Below are positions 14,401-27,000 of a DNA stretch of 64,000 bases, piece after piece. The notes under the pieces are model-generated. The model worked only from the letters and a program-made list of their open reading frames with translations. It did not search any database and was not told the DNA's origin. Origin of the DNA: Diphasiastrum complanatum. Its lineage: Eukaryota > Streptophyta > Lycopodiopsida > Lycopodiales > Lycopodiaceae. Both the position numbers and the translations under genes were made by a program. The stretch spans positions 61,151,340-61,215,339 of the forward strand of contig CM055101.1 in NCBI GenBank assembly GCA_029204225.1, read 5' to 3'. Position 1 is the first letter of the stretch. Every line of letters starts with the position of its first letter.

Positions 14401-17400
14401 TTTCCAGTTCCTCAGTCGACTATTCCCATTGAAGGTCCAAGCTCTTCTACTTCCGACGAACAACAAATCAACGGCAAATCAGAAGATGACGATGTTGCAG
14501 TCCAGCAACTACAGTATGATGGAAATGATCAACTTCCTCTATTATCCAGAAGATCATCAAGAACTAGCAGACCACCAGCCTACCTTGTTCAGGAACCGAC
14601 GTCTGTCCAAGAGGCACTCGGTTAGCCTGATTCAGATCTCTGGAAAAAAGCTATGGATAAAGAGTATCCATCTCTTATCAAGAACCGGACATGGACAATT
14701 GTCGAATTACCTGCCAACAAAAACGTAGTTGATTGCAAATGGATTTTCAAAGTCAAGTACAATGCAGATGAAGCGTCAACATGAGAAAGGCATGACTTGT
14801 TGCCAGAGGATTTTCTTAGGTATACAACGTCGATTACACTGAGACCTTCAGTCCAATAGTCAAGCATTCTTCTATTCGACTTTTGCTATCATTTGCCGTT
14901 GCAGCAGATTTGGAAATACATCAAATGGATGTACATACAACATATCTCAATGGAGTTATCAAAGAAGACATTTACATGGTGCAACTCGAAGGTTATATTA
15001 TGGAGGGTAAACACAATCCTGTGTGTAAACTCCGTAAGGCACTTTATGGCTTGAAGCAATCTGCTCGAGCATGGTTTCAAAGGATCAATACTTTCCTTAT
15101 TGATCACGGCTACGCACCTAGCTCTTTAGATTCAAATGTTTACTTCAAAGCAGTGCAATAGTCTTTTATCATTATCACTTTATACGTGGATGATACATTG
15201 CTTTTCAGCAACAATATCGATCTGATATAAGAGGACAAGAAAACGCTATCTTCCGAATTCGACCTTCTTGGTATAGAAATCCACAGAGACAGATAACAGA
15301 AGTTGGTCTACATTACACAACAAAGGTACATCTACAACATGTTAGTCAGATATAATCTGATGAATTGTAAGTTAGCTCTCTCACCAATGGAACCAGGTCT
15401 CAAATTGTCAAAGGACCAATGTCCCCAAACAATTCATGAGAAGTAGCAGCTGCGTGAGTATCCTTACCATTCTATCATAGGATCTCTTATGTACGCCATG
15501 ATCTGTACCAGGCCAGACATAGGTTTTGTAGTCAGCTCTCTCAGTTAGTTTATGACTAATCCTGGTGTAACACATTGGAAGGCTCTTATCAGAGTCATGA
15601 GATATCTTTGAGCTACTATGGACTTTTGCATTTGTTATGAAGTAGGCAGCAACGACAAACTCAATTTACTCAGTGGTTACACATATGCAAGTTGGGCAGG
15701 AGATGTAGACACTCGTAAATCCACTTCCGGATTTACATTCTTCCTCAACAATGGTCCAATTTCTTGGAACAGTCGCAAGCAATCTTCAATAGCTCTATCT
15801 TCCACTGAATCAGAGTATATCGCAGCCTCTCAAGCTACAAAAGAAGCAATTTGGTTGAGGAATTTACTCTCAGATATCGGTCTGAATCAATATGCTTCGA
15901 CGACATTATTTTGTGATAATCAAATTGCCATCGCTTTATCAACCAACCCTAGATTTCATTCTAGGAGTAAGCACATTGAATTGAAGTATCATTTTGTCAA
16001 AAGCAAAGTTCTCAACGAAGAGGTCAGATTGCAGTACTGTAGAACGCAAGATATGACAGCAGATATTTTTACCAAAGCATTTTGTTTGGATACACACAGA
16101 AGATTCTGTGTAGAACTAAGTTTGAAGGTCAAGGCATTCAAGGATTCAGATTAAGGAGGAGTGTTGGATTAGTCTCCTTCTTACTAATCGACTATTCGGT
16201 TTTAATCCTTATCCATTGTTTATCCAGTTCTGCGGATTTTCTCGTGTTCTTTTACAGTCTGCAAATTTACAAGTGTTTTTACACAATCTGCAGAAATACA
16301 CGGAGTTTGACTACAATGTCGCATTTTCATTTTCTCTCACTTCGGTTTTTTGCCTGTCAGGAATCTCGTGTAAAATCATAGTGTCGCATTTTCGCATTTT
16401 AGCTTTTTCCAAAGTGTCTCAAATGTTAAGGAAATGACTCTGGCAAAGTGTGGGGCAACCCCAAAAGAGATTTTAAGGCACTGTTGGGTTTTTCGCAAAA
16501 TGTCGACACTGTCGCCTTTTTCCGACAGCGTCGCCTGTGGCTGTTTTAGTTCATTTCTGCAGAGTGACAGTTTTGGTTCATATATGCAGACAGACTGTTT
16601 ACGGCCAATTCCACCGCTCATCAACAATTACTGAGAAGGAACTGGATGGATGCCAGCGGACACCAACAAACCAGCGTTATGATCAAGCATTTGAATAGTT
16701 AGCTCTCTCTCTCAAGCTTGCGAGCTTGAACACTCCTGAGCATTCTAGCTCACTTCTTAGAGTTGTTTTAGAGATTGCTATTGCGCTACTGCTTATCAGC
16801 ATTGCGCTTAATTCAGACTTCCATTTTAGCCGCTCAAAGATAGCATAGAGTACGCAGCTTCAATCCGCAAGTTATTGTACTCATTTACTTCTGTTTTGTT
16901 TTCATACTGAATCAATACTATCTTTTATTGCGTTCAACTTCGTCTCAGAATGTATGCGTTTCTGTAGTTCTTCGCGACAAATTATTTGTCTGATAATTCA
17001 ATGCTTAATTGTTTGGCTACGTAATCACTGTAGTACTGATGATTTCAAAGTTAGTTACTATAAGATCAAACGTGATTTCTATCACTATTGTTTTTGTTTG
17101 AAATTGATAGGTGTAGTCATGCATTGAGAAAGAGGAAGATAGTTTATTCCGCCATGCACGAAAAGTTTTCTTTCTAGATGTTCGAATCATTTTTGTTCGA
17201 GTTCGTTTCTTTTCGAGTTCGACCTATCTTCTACACACCTCTTTCCGACAAGATCTGCACCAGCTGCACGAGCTACACCAGCCATCTTATTTTTTGTCGA
17301 TGGTGCTTGCCATAGACACAAGGTTCACATACCTCTTGGCCAATTTCTATTGGAAGTAAGCCAAGTACAAGATTTTGATCATGAAGATACTTGATGCTTT

Positions 17401-20400
17401 TATAATGTAAGTGACCGTATCTTCTATAAACTTTGATTAACAACTTTTGAAAAGCTTGTAAATTTTCCTTCATCTCTAAAGCCGCTAGCAATGATTTTCT
17501 TATCTTGCTTTAAGTCCTTAATGAGCACCTATCATTGTAAAATTCTACAAGCATATCTTGATCGGTTATAGCACCACCGATAAAAGATTTTGAGCAAGGT
17601 TAGGAATAAGCAAAGCATTCTTGATCACACTTGAAACTCCAGAATTGAACTGAATTGAATTGGAATATCACCTTTGCCAACTATATCTTGTGTGCTATTA
17701 TCTCCTAGCAGAACTTGACCATTTATACCTTTGGAAAAGGATGAAAACCAATCCTTTCTAGGGATCATGTATGAAGACACTCCGCTGTCCATTACCCATT
17801 CCTCGCCGCTTGTTGAGTTTGGATTACCATGAATAGGTACTCATCGCTAAGACCACCACCACCACCAACGAAGTTAGTTGATTCGTCTTCGGCTTGCTTG
17901 GTCGATTGAGAGTTTGATTCCCATTTGACTCATGCTTCCGCTGCAGCTTGTTTGATACGGCAATTCGATGCTGAATGTCCGCCATTTTCACAATAGAAAC
18001 AAAGTTCTAATGCTTGTAACAATTCCTTAGATGGATCGTCCTTGAACCAACAATCTGCTTCTTTGTACTTTTCCTACGACAAATAGAACACTTAGAATTG
18101 TTAGAAGCATTAGAACCTTGTTTCTTCTTATTCTTTGGATTTTTCTTGTTGTTGTATGCAACAAGAGCTTGAGATTGTGTATTAAACTTTGCTGTCCCAT
18201 AAGTTCGGGATCTTAATTCTTCTTGAAGAAGAATTCCAGCCACATCATCGTAGCTTGGCAGTTTCTCTCTAACATTTAATGTACACATCTTTGATTCTCA
18301 TCAAGTATGGTGTCATAGCTTCACCCTTACTCATCTTCAAGGTATGAAACTTTTGCTTGAGGGAGAGGATCCTAGGTGGATGATGTGTCAAACATTTGTG
18401 GGAATTTCTTTTCAAGCCTCCTTAGTTGATTTGACTTCAGCGACATGTGGAATAAGGCTATCCTTAACAGACATATTGATTGTGGCTAGTGCTCTACTAG
18501 CTCTTTTATCAAAAATTTCCTCTTGAAAGTAGCATCCTCATCGGATGTATCATTTTCAGGAGGAGTAGATTCTTCTTCTCCTATTGTCAAATCCCATAGA
18601 TCTAACATAACCAAAATATTCTTGATTTTAAATTTCTAAACCATGTAATTTTCACCATCTACTTTGGAACTTTCACCAAGAGAACTGAATTCTCCCTTTT
18701 CAGCCATGAAGTATATGTAAAGATCTTCCTAGAAACCACACAAAAAAGATTAGAAAATACCTCATAGGAAAAATCAGATCAAAAAACCAGATTTGCCTCC
18801 TGCTCCTTTTGCTCCCTCTAGAGAGAGGGAACTAATAAATCCAAATTAAATGATAAAGAGTGAGAGGTTGGAGCGATTATATACAACTCGAAACCATTAT
18901 AGATGCTTCTGAGCTAGGGAAACAAAGTAGTGGAGCTCGTGGTATTGGAGATATACTACATTAAGCTAAGGAGACAATACAAAGAGCTAAGCAATTTTGC
19001 GGGGGGTGAGATTAAAGGGTTAATAAAGGAATGGTTGAGTGAGACTGTGCATACGGCACATGATGAACATTAAACAACCCATGGAGAGAGCTTTGGCATT
19101 TAAGAGTTCGTCATCACATTATTTTATAGAATTTACTAGCTTTGTTTTGCAGAATAAGGAAGCTATTTAGCAGCGATGATGATTTATTTCAGCTATAAGA
19201 GATTTGTATATGAAACCAGATTCAATTTCTCAAGAACTGGTACCTTATTTTCATTGCTGCTTAGATTATCTGCCTCAGCCCTTAAAAATCACATTTAAAA
19301 AATATCAGACTTATAGGGCCTTTCAAGAATTGTTTTTATATGATTCAAAACGTTTTCTTAAGAAAATGACAAAGTTCTGAATAATGCCGTACCTGATTCT
19401 GAGTTGTAAAGCATTTATGTTTGTTCCAGAATGCATTCCACCATAGACATACAAGAAATGATCCTGTTAGACAAGTTGTGATTGCTAGGAGCTAGTGAAC
19501 TTTTAGTGTCATTCTCTCATTATGGGCCATCTGAATGTTGTCAACTAGGAAATTGAAAATGGATCTTCAAAAATAAGATATAAACATTTTGTTTCTAACT
19601 ATCCCTACTAAGCTGCTGACAGTTTTGTAGAATGCCATTTCATACCCATTTGGAAAGCAAGTTACCAAAAGCAAATTAATTGCATTCGAGCAAGATATTT
19701 ATAGACTTCATATCTAGTATCAACTGTAAGTACAGTAAACTGTTTAACTATAGGAGCACTGCTACTTCTGCATTTCTTTAGCATATACCAAATACTACAA
19801 GAAAAAGTTGGCTTCTCAAAATTTTGTATTCAAAGCTCTTTGCTAGGATTTAGTCTCATGCAGTGTTTTTTCTTCATTTTGTTGCTAGCCCTCTTGGAAA
19901 AAAAGAAGTGTACAGGTTGGTTGATGTTGGAGGCCAGAGGAATGAGCGAAAAAAATGGATACATCTTTTTGATGGGGTCACAGCAGTAATCTTCTGTGCA
20001 GCTCTGAGCGAGTAAGTTAAAGTATTTTACTGTTTGGAAATTCAACAGGGATAGTACTTGAAAGGGCTAGTCCTTTCCTGATAGACCTCATAAGTTTCTT
20101 AAATACCTATGGTCCTGTATGCTTGCTACTGATTTTCATCGCTGAATCAGGTATGATCAAACTCTATATGAAGACGAAACAAAAAATAGGATGATGGAGA
20201 CAAAAGAACTTTTTGAGTGGATACTCAAACAACCCTGGTTTGAGGTGAGCAGTTGCTGAAACGATTTACTTCATAGTTACCAGGGAACCCGTTCCCCGTT
20301 CCCCACCTAACCGGGCGTTCCCATGCACCCGTTTGGAAATGTTCCTGCAGCAGAGGGAACATGTTCCCAGGGGTAGGAATGCATTCCGAAGCAGAAAAAG

Positions 20401-21005
20401 TTAAATCATCCACAAAAACCTTCATCTTTTGAAGCTTTTCGGTTTTCTGAAGCATTACTCATAAAAGGGTTCATATGCCTATATAAAAAACCATCAAAAG
20501 TATCAAGATACCCGTTTTTTGGAGAAATAATGTCGGTTCTATTCCTATGCTTTTGCTGATGTTTCTGAGCACTGTTTCAATATATTTAACAATGTGGTGT
20601 TTCCACGTTCCCAAGTTCTCAAAAACGTTCCTGTTCCTGAGAGTCACGTTCCCATTTCATTCCCATTCCCTGCCAACTATGATTTACTTGTCTAAGAGGA
20701 TTATTGTTATATCTCTGTGGATATTATTCTACTTCAAGACACTTGGATCTTTCCGTAAGATTGCTTGTTTGCCTTGTTGTGCAGAAAACTTCGTTCTTAT
20801 TATTCCTCAACAAGTTTGACATCTTCAAAAAGAAAGCCCTAGATGTAAGTGTTTCTTGTGCATTGCGTGAACTCACCACAATAGTTTATCACTTTATAAA
20901 GAGTAAAATGTAGTCGTTTATTTGATATATTTACAACTATGTGATAGCTTGTTTCCCAGAGTGGATGCTAAGGTTGGTACTCTCTTAGTCTCTTAGTCAC
21001 ATATA

Positions 21006-21058
<53 letters not shown>

Positions 21059-24000
21059 CCCTCAAAATCTCTTGAGTAAATAAAAAGTCTGAGCCTTATT
21101 GATAGGTTTGTCTTTTTTATGGACGGGACTAGTAGATATATTTATTGAGTTTGCATAAATGGATGATTGATCAGTGAAAATTTTTGTTCAAACCTACTTG
21201 CATATTTACACGCAACATATCATATATAATCATATCAATCATTGAAATTAGTTGCATTGATATTGCAGTCTACATATTGGTTCTTTGTTTCCTTACTATT
21301 ATGTTGCGTGAAAGGTACATCACCTTGAGAACAATTGAACACTCTGGGCTTTCAAGCTCTACTTTCTATTTAATTGCTGTGTATTGTATTCAGAATCTGT
21401 CTCAAAGTAACTTTTCTTGTAGTTGTTATCAAATTCAATGATCTGCACGTTGAGGAAGATCACCAGAAATAGTCTTTGCCAGGAAATAATCTGTCTTTTT
21501 TATGGACGGGACTAGTAGATATATTTATTGAGTTTGCATAAATGGATGATTGATCAGTGAAAATTTTTGTTCAAACCTACTTGCATATTTACACGCAACA
21601 TATCATATATAATCATATCAATCATTGAAATTAGTTGCATTGATATTGCAGTCTACATATTGGTTCTTTGTTTCCTTACTATTATGTTGCGTGAAAGGTA
21701 CATCACCTTGAGAACAATTGAACACTCTGGGCTTTCAAGCTCTACTTTCTATTTAATTGCTGTGTATTGTATTCAGAATCTGTCTCAAAGTAACTTTTCT
21801 TGTAGTTGTTATCAAATTCAATGATCTGCACGTTGAGGAAGATCACCAGAAATAGTCTTTGCCAGGAAATAATCTGGAAGCATTGAATAAGCCAGTTTTT
21901 TCATAACCAAAAACTTCATTGAAAGGTATGAAGGAATTAATGTAAATGATGTGATGGCTTTGGAAGATGCACAAATGCTCATGGCAAATGAAGCTATTCT
22001 ATAATCTTCTGTCTTGATGTGATTATTAGCATTGCCTGAGTGACAAACAGGATCTACCCAAGGTTGCCCAAGTTTGCTCATACTTCTAAATTTCAATAAT
22101 AGAGAAAATTTTACGAGCCTACTTATAGGATATATCATGTGATTTTTCAAAGAGATTTGTTCATTCAAACTTTGGACCTCCTTATTTTTATTCTGAGTCA
22201 CTTCTGATGAGTGCTTGTTTCTCTGGAGTTGCTCTTGGGAATTTCTTCTCTAGAAAATTTTGGAACTAATGGTCTCTTTCAACACATTTTACTTTGGCGG
22301 AAACAAGAAGTGTTTTGCCTCTTTTATCTTTTGTTCGTTGGATTGAATTGTTTCTGCAGAATTCTTGGGATGCTGATAGCATTGGAGGACCTCGTTACTA
22401 GCAATGGTTTCTCTATTTCCTTTTCAATCCATATCTTGCATCTGTACTTCTCAATGCCAAAGTGATGTAGGGCCTCCTGGGTTGCTAGCAGTCTTGTAAG
22501 GCTAGGAGACTAAATGTTTAAGTGGTTCGGTTGAGACTTGAGTGACACATTTTCTTGATAATCCCATCACTTGAAACTTAGTCAAGATAGAGAGCCATAC
22601 TGGGTTCTACTTATGCGAACATTGGGAAGCATTATTTGAATTGCTTGTAGGCATATTCATGGGGAAACAGACAGCACATGTATTTCCACACGCTAGTCTC
22701 ATTCTAATAAGTAATCACTTTTGTTGGTAATTTGCTTAATCTTGATGGAAAAGCACCACAATCCATTCAGGTGGAATGTACTCAATTAGTTGTTTATTTC
22801 ATGTAACCAAGTCAAGGATCATATTGGACTATTTACGGTCTGCTTGCTTTCACTCGCACTTATGGGGAACAGCATGTAGCATTTTTTCATGGGGAAACAT
22901 ATTTCCCCCGACTATAACATTTGGGAAGTGCCTTGGGAAAACATTATGGGGAAATGGTATTAAAAAATGTTTCCCTATAAGAAAAGCATATCATTCTTTG
23001 AAGGCTAAATTTGACCTTTCTTAGCAATATCTAGGAATCTTGCAATCTAGATCATTTTTCTCAATGTCTTCTCTTTTCCACATGCACTAGTGTACTCACC
23101 TCGCACTAGTTTGCTTTTGTGATAATATGGCGTTCATTCTTTTTGGTATCCCGTTCTCAATTATAGTTTCCCGTCTCTTGGGGGTGCTCCTTTCTCAGGT
23201 GGGAAACGTTTCCTACAACTTTGCTTTGACTTGTCTCCGTTAGAATTGACTTGACTTGTTATTCTAACTCGGCTTGACTTGGGCTGTCGAGCAATTAATG
23301 GTGAGTAGTCAACCGTACCACATTAACCAATTAAGTGCAATAATCGAGGAGCAATCTATGCAATAGAATATGTTTGGGCATCTAGATTTATAGTGAATAT
23401 AAGGATAGACGAGGATCATAGTAGGAATGTTGAAAGGGATCATCACCCATAGAAGGTGATCAACTACAATCGTGCTTCCTCTTTTTGTGTGCTAAGTACA
23501 CATTACTATCAATTTTCTCTATTCAGTTCCTCAAATGTTACATGAGTGATTGTTCTTTAATATATGAATATGATGGCTTGGTTAGGGCCAATGATACCCA
23601 TTCCTAAGGATTTTCCTTAGGAACGGGTACGGTACCGTTCGTTAGGAATGTCAGTTCTGTTCCTAAGGAACGGTTTTAGGGACCATTCCAAAGTTTCTGG
23701 CAAATCGTTCCTGGCAGATTGTTCCTAAAGTTCTGGAAATTTACGAACGGTTTTCAGAACCTGAGCAGATCGTTCTGGCAAATCATTCCTGGCAACCAGT
23801 TCTGGCAGAAGTCATCTCAAAAGTTCTGGCAAATCGTTCCGGCAGTTCCATCAAAATAAAAACGATCAAAATGATTTTTCCTGATGTAATTAACCCACAG
23901 CCTCACAGGAACAGGAACGATCAAATTTGGATCAGACAGGAATGGTAGATAGGAACGATTAAAATCTGGTTTTTTACAAAAATAATCCCCCTAGGAACCA

Positions 24001-27000
24001 TTTCTTGAGGAATTGTTCCTTTGTTAGTTTAGGAACGGTATGGATGAACGGTTCCGTTCCATTCTTAGGAATTATGGTTAGGGCTAACCTTATATAGATC
24101 CAATTGACTAGAGTGGAATCCTCTAGAGTTTGAACCATGGTTGCCCAGAAATGCATTTGTGGGCAGAAACATTCCCAGAAACACGTTTATTTTTATTTTT
24201 TTATACATGATCTAAAAATCAAAATAAGGTCTAGAACTTTTTGTTTTCACATACAGCACAAGATAGGAGCTTTTTCCTTCCTTTTTTCAAAACTATACAA
24301 AGCTAGGTAAATGCCTTGCTAAATGACACAATTATGGTTGTAGTATACTCTTTCCCATAAGAAGGTATCTTTAATCCAACCATGACTATTGCTCTCTTCC
24401 CCAAAAGAAAATCTGACATTTTAGTCTATTCAATGCCAGGCCCTCCCTCTTCTCCAAAAGCTCACATGATCCTCTAATGTGATTACCCTTGTTTCTAGAA
24501 GCTCTTCAGAAAAAGATTCCTGTGCCCTAGAAATTGCTCTAGTGTCAAGCTACAAAAACATGCACATAATAACACCAAAAAATGGATGATCTAGCAAACC
24601 ACAACTTTTTTATACACACTAGAACATGACAAGAACTTGCTAAATTATGTAAGATTCTCTGTTGCCTATGTAGTGCAAGCTCACAACAAATGTACAAATC
24701 TCTCTTTGGGTCAAAATCATGGCTCATGGCAGGAAGAATCACAAGAAACACATTGTTGTGCCTAACCTACAGCACAAATTTAACTTAAAAAACCTTCAAT
24801 TTCAAAGTGCATCAGCCCACCCTATTCACCCACCTGAACTGGACCATCCTGTACTCGAAACATTCGGCAACCTATATAAACGTACTGCCCTTAATTAGAG
24901 CTTTAATCTGATACCCATATTGCCCATAAAAAAACCAATTTTTTTTTTTTAAACATTTCTTAGAAATGCTCCTAAAATCCAGAAACATGGTTCAGAAATG
25001 CAATGCATCTATGGTTTGAAGCATAGATGCAGTACGATTCTGAATCGCGGTTCAGAATTGCGATTTGGAAAAAAACCAGAATCGTACAGAATCGTTTTTT
25101 TTTTTGAATTTTTTTTTGGGCAATATGGGTATCAGATGAAAGCTTTGATTAAGAGCATTATTACTGTGTAGTTTGCTGACTGTGTCGGGTGCAGGATGGT
25201 CCAATTTAGGTGCATTAATCCACGTTGGGTTTTGTCAAGGATAAAAATTCAAAACAAACTTCTAGCCTGTTCATTACGACCACAGATGGTTCTAGTGGGA
25301 CAGAGATAGAGAACTGTAGAGCAATTGTACCCTTGGACCCCCCTGGCGACAGTAGCAAGGGGGGCTGCGGGGCCGCTGCCCTGCACCCCCCCAGATAAAA
25401 ATGGGGGTCCAAATGCGCGCCGATAAGGGCCCAATATTTAGCCCAAACTGTAGCATTAACATTTACTGAGAACCAGAGCAAATAACAACCAAATAGCTAC
25501 TGAAAATAAGATTTGTTTGTGCTCTATCTACTGCACCACTGGGAGGCAAAACGCTGGTTTGACCAGTGCTCCCCTAAAAAAATTTCAGCCATAAGCTATT
25601 GTTCCAATTTTTTAAATTTTTTTTAATTTTACGATTCTGGGTTCGAATCGCGATTCGCGAATCGTGGACCCAGCGAATCGCGATTCGCTGCAACTATAAC
25701 TTTGAACCATAGTTGCAGCGAATCACAATTCGCCAGCTTCGCGATTCTGCGAATCGCGATTCGCTGCAGCGAATCGTGGACAGAATCGCAAAAAAAAAAA
25801 AAAAACAAAAACCCGATTTTCGGCCTCCTTGCGCACAGAACCGCGCCAGTAGTGGAGGAGGCAAATTTTTTTTCTGAGAGCCGTGGGCGTCCAATCTTCG
25901 CAAGTGAATACTTGGCAGGCATCTACTCGACGATACGGAGTTGGTGTGCACGGTGCCGGGTGGGTCTGAGCTTCGTGGAGAGCGAAACGACCAAATTTCG
26001 ATATTTGGTAAGTGTAGGCTTGATTTTTTGCAATTGTTGACATTGAGCTGTAGGCAACCAAATCGAGCGTAGTCTGGCTCTAGACCACCTTTCTTCACGC
26101 CCACAGTGATTTTTACAGCATCAGTTTCAGCCGTCACGACACTCCTAGCGAGATTTGAACACCACATTCCAAATGCTTGTGTATTTTGGCCATTTCCACA
26201 GAATGGCTTGTTGGAAACCGAGTGAGGTGATGTCTGAGCCTAGAATGCATTTCCACATGCTTGCACAGACTCCTATGACCTCCGTTCCGCCCGTCTACGT
26301 TCGTATCACAAATCTCAATTTTCATGCCCTGATTCCATACTTTTTAGGGTTTAGACGTGGACCATCGTGCAAACATCTGCTAGGGGCGCGGTTTAGGCCC
26401 ACACTGCACTCCTTTATGCCTGCACGGACTCCAACGCTAACGTCAGTCGCCTGTTATCCCTCATACAGAAATTATTCTATCCCACGCCCTAATCTCATGT
26501 TCTTCTTTGGCACTTGATATAATGTGTGAACTGGAATCGTTCTGATGTATGCTCTGGTATTTTGAGCTCTATTTGAGCTCGGTTATGTTGTTCAATGCAA
26601 TGTATTTTTTTTTTCTACTGAACGTTTGCCTGATTATTTGTTGTTTGCAGGTTTAGGGTCGTGTTGATACGATGCCAGTGCGGGACCTAGGCCTTTGGGC
26701 CGAGGTTGAGCTTACCGACGGGGATGTGGGCACACACCATGGCTCAGGCACCCGCAGATGGAGATGCTTGCATTGCGGTGGTCACTTCACGGGATCACTC
26801 ACCAGGGTTAGGGCTCACTTGCTACGGGTCAGAGGGCCAGATGGGTGGACATTGGGCATATCTGATTGCCCCAGGATTTCTGATGAGGATCTGCAGAGGT
26901 TGTCTACCATGTACGAGCCCGGTACTGCATCACAGGGTTCTAGACAGGGACAGACAGCAGGAGCAGCTACAGGTAGGCATGCAGGAGGGCTCACAGGCAG

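Larger units (their letters stand above)
14232..17255 (+). mobile_element. Plus-strand Copia element nested in the minus-strand Copia
   Basis: The element runs 14237-17250 and is flanked by an exact 5-bp duplication AGATC (14232-14236 and 17251-17255). It starts TGTTGGATTAGTCTCC and ends CCGACA. The left LTR is cut short after about 170 bp and joined directly to the end of the integrase-RT linker, so most of the left LTR, gag, protease and integrase are deleted. The right LTR is complete. Confidence 0.88.

Noticed and set aside
21184..21824. Two identical 85-codon frames as duplicated small genes
   Set aside because: They are copies of one frame within an exact tandem duplication in an intron, with no domain, splice context or promoter.
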